A DNA stretch of 8,814 nucleotides from JBOGEB01 sp050743125 (GCA_050743125.1 JBOGEB010000176.1:1-8814); one strand, 5' to 3'. Shown: positions 1-6,090, counted from the first letter of the stretch. Program-made: numbers and translations. The notes: a model not told the origin generated them from the sequence alone.

Positions 1-1379
1 GCGACCGGGCCGAACGTGTCCTCGGACACCACCACGCCCGTGGTCGCGAGCATGCCCATCCCGGTCAACGCGACCAGGTACAACGAGAACTGCAGGTCGC
101 CGCCGCCCAACGCGACCGCGGTCCCGATCGCGGCCGCGACCGCCACGACCGCCCACACCGAGGACTCCAACCCGGCGCTGACCCCGGACAGGACCGTCGT
201 CGCAGGGCCAGTGCGGGCAGCCTCGGCGATCTCGCGGACCGGCGCGCCCTCCGTCGACGTGAAGTGCTCGGTCAGCCGGCTCACCACCTGCGCCAGGACC
301 AAGCCGACGACAACGGCCCAGAACACCCGCAGGTCGTGGACGTAGAACCGCGCGACCAAAAACGTCCCGATCACCGTGAGCACGCCAGCGGCTGCGAAGC
401 CGCGGTTGATCGGCGCCATCGCGCTGCGGTCCTTGTCGGTGGCGCGCACCAGGTACACGCCGACGATCGAGGCGAGCACGCCGACCGCGCGGGCGACCAC
501 CGGGAACACCAGCCCCAGCGCAGGGTTCGCCCCGACCGACCGGAACGCCGCCACGCCCAAGATGATCGACGCGACCAGCGTCACCTCGTAGCTCTCGAAC
601 AGATCCGCAGCCATACCCGCGCAGTCGCCCACGTTGTCGCCCACGTTGTCAGCGATCGTGGCCGGGTTGCGGGCGTCGTCCTCAGGAATCCCCTGCTCGA
701 CCTTGCCGACCAGATCAGCGCCCACGTCAGCCGCCTTCGTGAAAATCCCCCCGCCCACCCGCATGAACAACGCCAGCAGCGACCCGCCGAAACCGAAACC
801 GATCAGGACCGCCGACGCGCTGTTCGTGAACACCAGAACGATCAACGTCGCGCCCAGCAGCCCCAGACCGACCGTGAACATCCCCGCCACCCCGCCAGTC
901 CGGAACGCGACCTGCAACGCCGCCGGCAGCGACCCCCTACGCGCCGCCGCCGCAGTCCGGACATTCCCACGCACCGCCAAACCCATACCAACAAACCCCG
1001 TCAACCCAGACAGCAAACAACCCAACAAAAACGCCAACGTCCGAAACACCCCCGACTGGACAAAACTCAACGCCTGCGTCTTATCCGGTCGCAGTACCGC
1101 GGTCGACGTGAAGAACACCAGCGCGGCGACCGGGATCAGGATGATCCCGATCGTGCGGAACTGTCGGCGCAGGTAGGCGCTCGCGCCCTCCTGGATCGCC
1201 CCGGCGATCCGCTGCATCTCGTCGGTGCCCTGCTCGGCGGCGAGCACGCCGCGGCGCAGCACGAACCCGACGAGGAGCGCCAGCACCGCCGAAGCTACGG
1301 AGAAGTACAGCCACAGGTATTCGGCGCTGCCCAGGGTGAACTGCTGGTACCCGCCCTCGGCGGCGAGGACAGCGGTCAT
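1..1379 (-). CDS. hppA: Membrane-bound proton-translocating pyrophosphatase (H+-PPase), N-terminal about 459 residues, truncated by the left edge
   Basis: This integral membrane enzyme hydrolyses pyrophosphate and uses the energy to pump H+ (or Na+) across the membrane. The start is ATG at 1379-1377, and the frame stays open to the window edge. Residues 209-228 carry the family signature GGGIFTKAADVGADL.. with the catalytic D218-x7-K226-x-E228 motif. Residues 244-255 read DNVGDNVGDCAG, followed by MAADLFESY; these acidic clusters bind Mg-PPi in the family. Hydrophobic membrane segments lie on both sides, starting near residues 25-45. The usual length is about 700-800 residues, so roughly the last third lies outside the window, including the GNTTAA region whose residues distinguish K+-dependent from K+-independent pumps; that property cannot be assigned. 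The start overlaps the stop of the upstream dtxR-like gene by ATGA and has a consensus Shine-Dalgarno, which suggests translational coupling. Codons at about 960-1080 end almost only in G or T, unlike the C-rich flanks. Identity is near certain from the motifs. Confidence 0.96.
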   Translation of the reverse strand, partial: MTAVLAAEGGYQQFTLGSAEYLWLYFSVASAVLALLVGFVLRRGVLAAEQGTDEMQRIAGAIQEGASAYLRRQFRTIGIILIPVAALVFFTSTAVLRPDKTQALSFVQSGVFRTLAFLLGCLLSGLTGFVGMGLAVRGNVRTAAAARRGSLPAALQVAFRTGGVAGMFTVGLGLLGATLIVLVFTNSASAVLIGFGFGGSLLALFMRVGGGIFTKAADVGADLVGKVEQGIPEDDARNPATIADNVGDNVGDCAGMAADLFESYEVTLVASIILGVAAFRSVGANPALGLVFPVVARAVGVLASIVGVYLVRATDKDRSAMAPINRGFAAAGVLTVIGTFLVARFYVHDLRVFWAVVVGLVLAQVVSRLTEHFTSTEGAPVREIAEAARTGPATTVLSGVSAGLESSVWAVVAVAAAIGTAVALGGGDLQFSLYLVALTGMGMLATTGVVVSEDTFGPV

Positions 1380-2050
1380 TCCGCGGCCTCCTTTCGTACA
1401 TAGATCAACTGCGCGAGCTTGTGGCTCAACGTCCGGTCGTGGCCGTCCACGAGGAGCACGAGCGGGCCGTCGAACGGGTGCTTCTCGCGGACTTGCACCC
1501 GCACGCCGGGCCGCACGCCGAGCGTCTCGAGGAACTCGACGACGTCGTCGTCCGTGCCCCCGGGCACCGCGACGACCGCGGTGTCGCCGGGCTCCAGCTC
1601 GTACAGCGGTGGGAGCTCCGGTGGGAACTCGGCGACCTCCGGCTCCGGGATCGGGAACCCGTGCGGGCAGGTGGCCGGGCGGTGCAGTGCCCGGTACATC
1701 CGCTGCTCCACCTCAGCGGGGAGCCAGTGCTCGAACGTCGCCGCCAGCCGGTCGGCCTCGTTCCAGGCGTACCCGAGCATGTCGGCGAGGAAGCGCTCGA
1801 CGATCCGGTGCCGGCGGATCGCCGCTACCGCCATCCGCCGCCCGGTGGCGGTCAGCTCCACCCCACGGTAGGGGCGATGGTCGACGACACCGCGCTCGGC
1901 CAGCCGCTTCACCGCGCTGGTGATCGTGCCCGGCGTCAGGGACAGCGCCTCAGCCAGGTCGCCGGTCTGGGCCTCCGACCCGTCCTTTGTGAGGCGGTAG
2001 AGCGTTTTGAGCAGCTCGCGCTCTGATTTCGACTGAGGAACGTTCTGCAT
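1376..2050 (-). CDS. DtxR/MntR-family metal-dependent transcriptional regulator with C-terminal FeoA/SH3-like domain
   Basis: A 224-residue protein expected to be a dimeric DNA-binding repressor controlled by Fe2+ or Mn2+. Residues about 8-66 form the winged helix-turn-helix (KTLYRL, then DLAEALSLTPGTITSAVKRLAERGVV). Residues about 67-135 form the dimerisation and metal domain (LTATGRRMA, RRHRIVERFLADMLG, FEHWLPAEVEQRM, CPHGFPIP). Residues about 150-220 form a FeoA/SH3-like domain (YELEPGDTAVV.., LGVRPGVRVQV). Aligned by eye to DtxR and MntR, H81, E85, E107 and H108 are kept, E12 replaces the N-terminal Met/Asp ligand, D100 replaces His98 of DtxR, and A104 sits where DtxR has Cys102 and MntR has Glu99. 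The metal site is therefore atypical and the metal cannot be named. The gene overlaps hppA by ATGA. There is no Shine-Dalgarno before its ATG; a TATCCT hexamer 8 nt upstream suggests a leaderless mRNA. Family call firm; target genes unknown. Confidence 0.93.
   Translation of the reverse strand: MQNVPQSKSERELLKTLYRLTKDGSEAQTGDLAEALSLTPGTITSAVKRLAERGVVDHRPYRGVELTATGRRMAVAAIRRHRIVERFLADMLGYAWNEADRLAATFEHWLPAEVEQRMYRALHRPATCPHGFPIPEPEVAEFPPELPPLYELEPGDTAVVAVPGGTDDDVVEFLETLGVRPGVRVQVREKHPFDGPLVLLVDGHDRTLSHKLAQLIYVRKEAAE
1387..1394 (-). promoter_or_regulatory. Shine-Dalgarno for hppA inside the dtxR-like gene
   Basis: The minus strand reads AAAGGAGG, a near-perfect anti-16S match, 7 nt before the hppA ATG. 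It lies within the last codons of the upstream regulator gene. It supports ATG 1379 as the hppA start and suggests that hppA can be initiated efficiently on the shared transcript. Confidence 0.85.
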
Positions 2051-2058
2051 TACGGGGG

Positions 2059-2087
2059 AGGATACAACGGCTTTTGGTAAGAGAAAA
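2059..2087 (-). promoter_or_regulatory. Candidate leaderless promoter of the dtxR-hppA operon
   Basis: On the minus strand TATCCT (2064-2059) fits the -10 consensus TANNNT and ends 8 nt before the ATG at 2050, so transcription would start at or within about 2 nt of the start codon. The stretch between hexamer and ATG is C-rich with no Shine-Dalgarno. The -35 region (TTTTCT, 2087-2082) is weak. A small dyad AAAC-N5-GTTT at about 2085-2097 overlaps the promoter and could be an operator, but it is short and does not match any DtxR, IdeR or MntR box I can recall. Confidence 0.4.
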
Positions 2088-2110
2088 CTTCATGTTTGAG
2101 GTTGCCAGAC

Positions 2111-2140
2111 TTGGCTGCGAGCGGGAGGGCGCTGCATAGT
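2111..2140 (+). promoter_or_regulatory. Candidate sigma-70-type promoter of the methyltransferase gene
   Basis: TTGGCT (2111-2116) and CATAGT (2135-2140) are separated by 18 nt; each hexamer matches 4 of 6 consensus bases. A transcript would start near 2147, leaving about a 29-nt leader with a Shine-Dalgarno before GTG 2176. The region between this gene and the divergent dtxR-like gene is only 125 bp, so both promoters share it. Confidence 0.4.
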
Positions 2141-2163
2141 GAGGGGCCGTCAGCCGTGCGCAT

Positions 2164-2173
2164 GGAGGGGGAG
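2164..2173 (+). promoter_or_regulatory. Shine-Dalgarno that fixes the GTG start of the methyltransferase
   Basis: GGAGG at 2164-2168, within a purine-rich run ending at 2173, lies 7 nt before GTG 2176. This supports GTG 2176 as the start. It means translation begins just before the repeat insertion at codon 2 rather than after it. Confidence 0.7.
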
Positions 2174-2175
2174 CC

Positions 2176-2889
2176 GTGGAGCGCGTTGCCCAGCCCGTTG
2201 CTCAGAGGGTCGGGGGGAGCCCCCCCACAACCACAGGGGTCGGGGGGAGCCCCCCCACAACCCAGATCGACCGCGTCGCCCAGACCGTCGAGGCATACGA
2301 CGACGCTGTGGTGGCCTACCAGAAGGCGTGGCGGGACCGGCGACCGCTCGACGCGGTGCGGAAGTTCGCGCGCATGGCCGTCGGGGAGCGCCCGCGGGTC
2401 TGCGATGTCGCCTGCGGCCCGGCGCTCGACCTGCGCTGGCTGCGTGACCAGGGGCTGAAGGTCGTGGGCGGCGACCTGTCGGAGCAGTCGGTGCAGCTGG
2501 CCAAGGTGCTGTTCCCCAAGGGATCGCTCGCCCGTTGGGACTTCCGGCGCCTGCCCTTCGGCGACCGGGTGTTCGACGGCGTCTGGGCGCCCGCCGCCCT
2601 TCAGCACCTGCCCCGCGCGCAGATTCGCCCCGCCTTGGCGGAGCTCCGCCGGGTCCACCGGCATGGTCCGATCTTTCTCACCTTCCGTGAGGGCTCGAGC
2701 GACCTCGCTCCGGTCGAGGACCCGCCGACCGGCACGGTCTGGGCCGTGGCCGTCACGGCCGAGGAGCTGCGCGCCCTCCTGGCCGACGCGGGCTACACCG
2801 ACGTCGAGATCGAGCGCCGCCCCGACCCGCTGGGCCGTGCGGACGTGACGTGGCTCTACGGCTGGGGCCTGGCGCGCCCGCTCCCCTGA
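2176..2889 (+). CDS. Class I SAM-dependent methyltransferase, substrate unknown, with a repeat insertion at its N-terminus
   Basis: A 237-residue Rossmann-fold methyltransferase, probably cytoplasmic. Motif I (SAM glycine loop) is VCDVACGPAL, residues 75-84. The motif II acidic residue is D100 in KVVGGDLSEQSV. A motif III-like segment is WDFRRLPFGD..FDGVWAPAALQHLP (residues 121-146), followed by a FLTF strand at 167-170. This layout matches the UbiE/Methyltransf_11 type, which methylates small molecules; nothing visible indicates the acceptor. Residues 2-31 come from a 90-bp insertion with two GGSPP units. Removing it leaves GTG followed directly by GACCGCGTCGCC.., giving DRVAQTVEAYDD, a natural start. 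GTG 2176 is chosen for its Shine-Dalgarno. The gene diverges from the dtxR-like gene. Its TGA stop forms the left edge of the MITE-like element that follows. Fold call firm, function open. Confidence 0.85.
   Translation: MERVAQPVAQRVGGSPPTTTGVGGSPPTTQIDRVAQTVEAYDDAVVAYQKAWRDRRPLDAVRKFARMAVGERPRVCDVACGPALDLRWLRDQGLKVVGGDLSEQSVQLAKVLFPKGSLARWDFRRLPFGDRVFDGVWAPAALQHLPRAQIRPALAELRRVHRHGPIFLTFREGSSDLAPVEDPPTGTVWAVAVTAEELRALLADAGYTDVEIERRPDPLGRADVTWLYGWGLARPLP
2179..2290 (+). repeat. In-frame 90-bp palindromic mini-repeat insertion with flanking duplication
   Basis: Two tandem units of period 30 bp match exactly over 26 nt (2207-2232 and 2237-2262). Each holds the near-palindrome GGGGGGAGCCCCCC (2212-2225 and 2242-2255) and encodes VGGSPPTT. 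The block lies between two imperfect 22-nt copies of host sequence, 2179-2200 and 2269-2290 (18 of 22 identical by eye, encoding ERVAQPV and DRVAQTV), offset by exactly 90 bp. The second core is followed, 13 nt later, by GACCGCGT. The same core recurs at the same codon phase inside tmk. Confidence 0.85.
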
Positions 2890-2940
2890 GACCGTGTTTG
2901 AGAATCGCGGCCTTGCCCCGTGGGCGAAGCGAAGCGGAGC

Positions 2941-2996
2941 GCGGTTTCGGCGGTCGTCTATGGGGGACTCCCCCAGCCCCTGGCCGCCGAAATCGC
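2941..2996. repeat. Nested hairpin inside the MITE-like element
   Basis: An outer 13-bp stem with one G.T pair (GCGGTTTCGGCGG at 2941-2953 with CCGCCGAAATCGC at 2984-2996) encloses a second perfect dyad, GGGGGA-C-TCCCCC (2962-2974). It lies about 50 nt past the methyltransferase stop and could also act as a terminator, although it lacks a T tract. Confidence 0.7.
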
Positions 2997-3060
2997 CGAC
3001 CGCACCAACCTCCCCCACCCACCCACCCTTGAAGGAACCTGCGACGATCGCCTGACAACA

Positions 3061-3135
3061 GGGTCGCGTCGCGTCCCGGAAAGAGGCTCCGACCTAAAAG
3101 GCTCTTCGCGAGCGGAACCCGACGCGACGCGACCC
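3061..3135. repeat. Perfect 15-bp inverted repeat inside the MITE-like element
   Basis: GGGTCGCGTCGCGTC (3061-3075) is exactly complementary to 3121-3135, with a 45-nt spacer that holds a smaller AAGAG/CTCTT dyad (3081-3085 and 3102-3106). The arm consists of a repeated GTCGC unit. It ends 8 nt inside the right terminal repeat. Confidence 0.75.
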
Positions 3136-3255
3136 CCGGAATGCTTCTCAAACACGTTCTGAGACCACAAGCGCCTCGTACTACACGCCCTTGTCGTCTG
3201 TTGAACGCCGACGCGAGCTGGCTGCGCTGGCGTCCGGGCGACCGGGCGGATCGGG

Positions 3256-3476
3256 ATGGCCACCGACCTCGCGGAATGCCTGATCACCTTCCGCACGTTC
3301 ACCTACGAGCGCGTCCTCTGCCACCCGGCTTCGACCGCGCAGGCACGCGCTGGTCGAACAGTTCGTCGAGCAGGGACAAGATGTGCGCGAGGCGGTCACG
3401 TGACCGTTTCGCGTGCGAGGCCGCCGTGAACCTGCTCGGCTGGGACCCCGCCGACCTGCTCGCCGGCGCTGGGTAG
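3256..3476 (+). pseudogene. Frameshifted remnant resembling the C-terminus of a dGTP triphosphohydrolase (dgt-type HD hydrolase)
   Basis: Three consecutive stretches in three different frames read like one protein tail. From 3256 the frame gives MATDLAECLIT, FRTFTYERVLCHPASTAQAR. From 3350 the next frame gives LVEQFVEQGQDVREAVT then a stop. From about 3396 the third frame gives SRDRFACEAAVNLLGWDPAD and a stop at 3474. In actinobacterial dgt-like proteins, from memory, the C-terminus contains a FxxER(V/I)Y helix and a GMTDRFA..LLGWDP-like end, which these pieces imitate. The HD catalytic core is absent, and the sequence just upstream is the MITE-like element. I see no functional product. The frameshifts could in principle be sequencing errors, but the missing N-terminal part argues for decay. 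The family link rests on recollection only. Confidence 0.4.
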
Positions 3477-3578
3477 GAGCCGGCGGTCAGGTGCGCGGGC
3501 TTGACGGGCGTGCTATTCACGAAGAGGGGAATCCGTCACCCGAGCATCCCGCCACGCTGAAGGGACTCCAACCACCCG
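3477..3578 (+). other. topA leader region
   Basis: A 102-bp gap between the pseudogene remnant and topA. TTGACG (3501-3506) is a good -35 match, but no convincing -10 follows at 16-19 nt. A purine-rich GAAGGGA (3559-3565) lies 13 nt before the topA ATG, a somewhat long spacing for a Shine-Dalgarno. topA must have a promoter here or further upstream; I cannot place it. Confidence 0.35.
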
Positions 3579-5954
3579 ATGGCCAGAAACCTTGTGATCG
3601 TCGAGTCGCCAACGAAGGCGAAGACGATCGAGAAGTACCTGGGTGGGGACTACCAGGTCCTCGCCTCGATCGGACATATCCGCGACCTGCCGCGCAGCGA
3701 CTTCGCCGTCGAGGTCGACAACGGCCAGGTGTGCCTCCGCTACGAGGTCCCCAAAGGCTCGGCGAAGGTCGCCAACCAGATCCGCAAAGCGGCGAAGACC
3801 GCGGACCAGGTGTTCCTGGCGACCGACCTCGACCGCGAGGGCGAGGCGATCGCCTGGCACGTCGCCGAGGTCGCGGGCATCGACACGAGCCAGCAGAACC
3901 GGGTCGTCTTCGACGAGATCACCCGCGACGCGATCCTCGCCGCCTTCCGGGCGCCGCGCCGGATCGACAACCACCTCGTCGACGCCCAGCAGGCGCGACG
4001 GGCGGTCGACCGCATCGTCGGCTACCGGCTGTCGCCGACCCTGTGGCGCAACGTCGCCTCGGGCATCTCCGCAGGCCGGGTGCAGTCGGCCGCCCTGCGG
4101 ATGATCTGCGACCGGGAGGAGGAGATCCGCGCGTTCGTCGCGGCGGAGTACTGGACGGTCGACGGGGACTTCGACCGCGACAGCGCTCGCTTCGCCACCG
4201 CGTTGCACAGCGTCGACGGGCAGCGGGTCACCACGCCCAAGCAGCTGGAGGATCGCACCGAGGCCGCCAAGGCCCGCCTGCTCCTGATCGCCGACCAGGC
4301 CGCCGCCGACGCGCTGTTGGCCCGGGCGCGGACGGTGGGATCGTGGACGGTCGTCGACACGACCCGCAGCCAGGCGCGGCGTAACCCCAAGCCGCCGTTC
4401 ACGACCTCGACGCTCCAGCAGGACGCCTCGTCGCGGCTCGGCTTCTCGCCAGCCAGGACGATGCGCGTCGCGCAGCAGTTGTACGAGGGCATCGACCTGG
4501 GCGAGGAGGGGGCAGTCGGCCTCATCACGTACATGCGGACCGACTCGGTGAACCTGTCCACGACCGCCCTCGGCGAGATCGGCGAGCTGGTGCGGTCCGA
4601 GTACGGCCAGCAGTACGACGAGCCGCGGCGGTACAAGACCAAGGCGAAGGGCGCGCAGGAGGCGCACGAGGCGATCCGCCCGACCAGCGTCCTGCGCCGT
4701 CCGGCGTCGGTCGCCCGCCACCTCGACCGCGACCAGCGCGCGCTCTACGAGCTGATCTGGAAGCGCACCGTCGCGACGCAGATGGCGGCTGCGGTGTTCG
4801 ACACGCTGCGCGCCGACGTCGTTGGCGCCGATTCCGCCGGTACACAGATCCGCTTCCGCGCGAGCGGGCAGGTGCTCAAGTTCGACGGGTTCCTGCGGGT
4901 CTACGCCGACAGCCGTGACGAGGACGAGCGTGGCGAGGACGAGGCTGCCGTCACCGCGACCCTGCCCGACCTGGAGGACGGGCAGACGCTGCACTTGGTC
5001 GACGTGCGGGCCGAGCAGCACTTCACCGACCCGCCCCCGCGTTACTCCGAGCGGAGCCTCATCAAGGCCCTGGAGGACTTCGGCATTGGGCGGCCATCGA
5101 CGTACGCGTCGATCATCCAGGTGCTGCTGAACCGGGAGTACGTACGGCTGGAGAGCCGGCGGTTCATCCCGACGTCGCTCGGCGAGGTCGTGACCGCGTA
5201 CCTGAAACAGCACTTCGCCGAGATCGTCGACATCTCGTTCACCGCTCGGATGGAGGACGGGCTCGACGACATCGCGACCGGCGTCCAGGCCTGGGGGCCA
5301 GTGGTCTCCGGCTTCCTCTCGGACATCGACGGATGGATCGCCGAGCGCAAGCCCGAGCGTCCGCGCATCCCGATCGAGGGCGCGACCTGCCCTGAGTGCT
5401 CCTCGCCGGTCGAGAAGGTCTTCTCCGGCAAGAGCCGCCAGTGGTTCGCCTCGTGCGCCCGCTTCCCGGACTGCAAGGGCACGCTGCCGCTCGACGAGGG
5501 CGGGAACGTCACGACCGTCGAGGAGCTCCAGCCCGACGAGAGCGTGCGCTGCCCCGAATGCGGCAAGGCGATGATCCGTCGCCAGGGGCGGTTCGGCCCC
5601 TTCTACGGCTGCCAGGATTACCCCGCGTGCAAGGGCATCGTGAACGTCGAGCGACGGATCTCCTTCGGCTGCCCGAAGTGCGGTGAGGGCCAGCTCGTCG
5701 AACGGACGTCCCGGTACGGCAAGCAGTTCTACGGCTGCAACCGCTACCCCGGCTGCGACTTCGCGTTGTGGACCCAGCCGCTCGCCAAGCCCTGCCCGAA
5801 CTGCGGCGGGCCGCTGAAGCCGCCGCGGCGCAACGCGAAGGCCCCCCTCGGCGTCTGCGCCCACTGCGGTGTGAAGGTCAAGGTCGAACCGGACCCGGCC
5901 CGCGCCGAGTCCTTCGAGTGGGTCCCGCGCACGGAGGACACCCCGGCCCGCTGA
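3579..5954 (+). CDS. topA: DNA topoisomerase I (type IA) with four C-terminal zinc ribbons
   Basis: A 791-residue type IA topoisomerase that relaxes negative supercoils through a covalent 5'-phosphotyrosine. The start MARNLVIVESPTKAKTIEKYL gives E9, equivalent to the catalytic E. coli Glu9. The Toprim domain spans about residues 3-115, with the metal site D83-L-D85-R-E87 in LATDLDREGEAIAWH. The catalytic tyrosine is Y318 in ITYMRTDS. A conserved EDFGIGRPSTYASII segment lies near 496-510. The C-terminus has four C4 zinc-ribbon-like units starting at C604, C658, C698 and C739; the first three are classical TopA ribbons (CPxC..C..PxC) and the last is a CPNC..CAHC variant. There is no lysine-rich tail, in contrast to mycobacterial TopA. 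The gene is followed by two hairpins and the tmk-holB operon, an order I recall from Streptomyces. It appears intact, with codon use typical of the window. Confidence 0.98.
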   Translation: MARNLVIVESPTKAKTIEKYLGGDYQVLASIGHIRDLPRSDFAVEVDNGQVCLRYEVPKGSAKVANQIRKAAKTADQVFLATDLDREGEAIAWHVAEVAGIDTSQQNRVVFDEITRDAILAAFRAPRRIDNHLVDAQQARRAVDRIVGYRLSPTLWRNVASGISAGRVQSAALRMICDREEEIRAFVAAEYWTVDGDFDRDSARFATALHSVDGQRVTTPKQLEDRTEAAKARLLLIADQAAADALLARARTVGSWTVVDTTRSQARRNPKPPFTTSTLQQDASSRLGFSPARTMRVAQQLYEGIDLGEEGAVGLITYMRTDSVNLSTTALGEIGELVRSEYGQQYDEPRRYKTKAKGAQEAHEAIRPTSVLRRPASVARHLDRDQRALYELIWKRTVATQMAAAVFDTLRADVVGADSAGTQIRFRASGQVLKFDGFLRVYADSRDEDERGEDEAAVTATLPDLEDGQTLHLVDVRAEQHFTDPPPRYSERSLIKALEDFGIGRPSTYASIIQVLLNREYVRLESRRFIPTSLGEVVTAYLKQHFAEIVDISFTARMEDGLDDIATGVQAWGPVVSGFLSDIDGWIAERKPERPRIPIEGATCPECSSPVEKVFSGKSRQWFASCARFPDCKGTLPLDEGGNVTTVEELQPDESVRCPECGKAMIRRQGRFGPFYGCQDYPACKGIVNVERRISFGCPKCGEGQLVERTSRYGKQFYGCNRYPGCDFALWTQPLAKPCPNCGGPLKPPRRNAKAPLGVCAHCGVKVKVEPDPARAESFEWVPRTEDTPAR

Positions 5955-5968
5955 GGCGCCCGTTGTTG

Positions 5969-5994
5969 AGGGTCCGGCCGTCAGGCCGAACCCT
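5969..5994 (+). terminator. Putative terminator hairpin after topA
   Basis: GGGTCCGGCC (5970-5979) pairs with GGCCGAACCC (5984-5993) around a GTCA loop, with one C/A mismatch; A5969-T5994 extends the stem. It begins 15 nt past the topA stop. There is no U tract, as is common for hairpin terminators in high-GC actinobacteria. Confidence 0.55.
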
Positions 5995-6014
5995 TCAGGG
6001 TGTGGTGAGTGGGT

Positions 6015-6050
6015 CGCTGGATCTCGGCGGTATACCGCCGAGATCCAGCG
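6015..6050. repeat. Perfect 36-bp palindrome between topA and tmk
   Basis: CGCTGGATCTCGGCGG (6015-6030), TATA (6031-6034) and the exact complement (6035-6050) make a mismatch-free palindrome, since TATA is self-complementary. As RNA it would be a 16-bp stem with a UAUA loop and no U tract. It could be a second, bidirectional terminator insulating tmk from topA, or a binding site for a dimeric protein. Confidence 0.8.
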
Positions 6051-6060
6051 CACAACCCCG

Positions 6061-6090
6061 CCGACAAGAGTCCGGCAGCGCCAGTAGGCT
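6061..6090 (+). promoter_or_regulatory. Candidate leaderless promoter of the MFS-tmk / holB operon
   Basis: TAGGCT (6085-6090) fits TANNNT and CCGACA (6061-6066) matches 4 of 6 bases of TTGACA, with an 18-nt spacer. The -10 ends 9 nt before ATG 6100, and no Shine-Dalgarno lies in between. Transcription would thus start at or just before the start codon. It lies immediately after the palindrome at 6015-6050. Confidence 0.5.

Larger units (their letters stand above)
2890..3159. mobile_element. MITE-like non-autonomous element, 270 bp, with 17-bp terminal inverted repeats
   Basis: The left end GACCGTGTTTGAGAATC (2890-2906) and the inverted right end GAACGTGTTTGAGAAGC (3159-3143) agree at 15 of 17 positions. 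The ends are bordered by the direct repeat TGA (2887-2889 and 3160-3162), or CTGAG if the symmetrical surround is counted. There is no room for a transposase and no convincing reading frame. Two large hairpins fill the interior (2941-2996 and 3061-3135). A 3-bp TNA duplication and terminal repeats of this size fit some IS5-family subgroups, so an IS5-related transposase could have moved it; that link is inference. The left TGA is the stop codon of the methyltransferase gene, so insertion kept that gene intact. Confidence 0.65.

Noticed and set aside
264..1403. Plus-strand open frame of 379 codons at the left end
   Set aside because: It is antisense to hppA, which has unmistakable pyrophosphatase signatures. 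The plus translation is low-complexity Arg/His/Gln.
2085..2097. DtxR/MntR operator at AAAC-N5-GTTT
   Set aside because: The arms are 4 bp and do not match any box I know; kept only as a remark in the promoter entry.
2207..2262. CRISPR-like array of short repeats
   Set aside because: There are only two units with a 4-nt difference region, they lie in frame within a gene, and no cas genes are near.
2050..3018. Minus-strand open frame of 322 codons over the methyltransferase
   Set aside because: It is antisense to the methyltransferase, which has motif I-III and a Shine-Dalgarno. It also crosses the MITE-like element.
2091..3156. Methyltransferase as cargo of a composite element, because TGTTTGAG at 2093-2100 matches the MITE end
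   Set aside because: Only 8-10 bases match, in the same orientation as the left MITE end, and no matching duplication borders 2091. Chance or a remnant is more likely.
3501..3506. Full topA promoter at TTGACG
   Set aside because: No acceptable -10 hexamer at 16-19 nt downstream.
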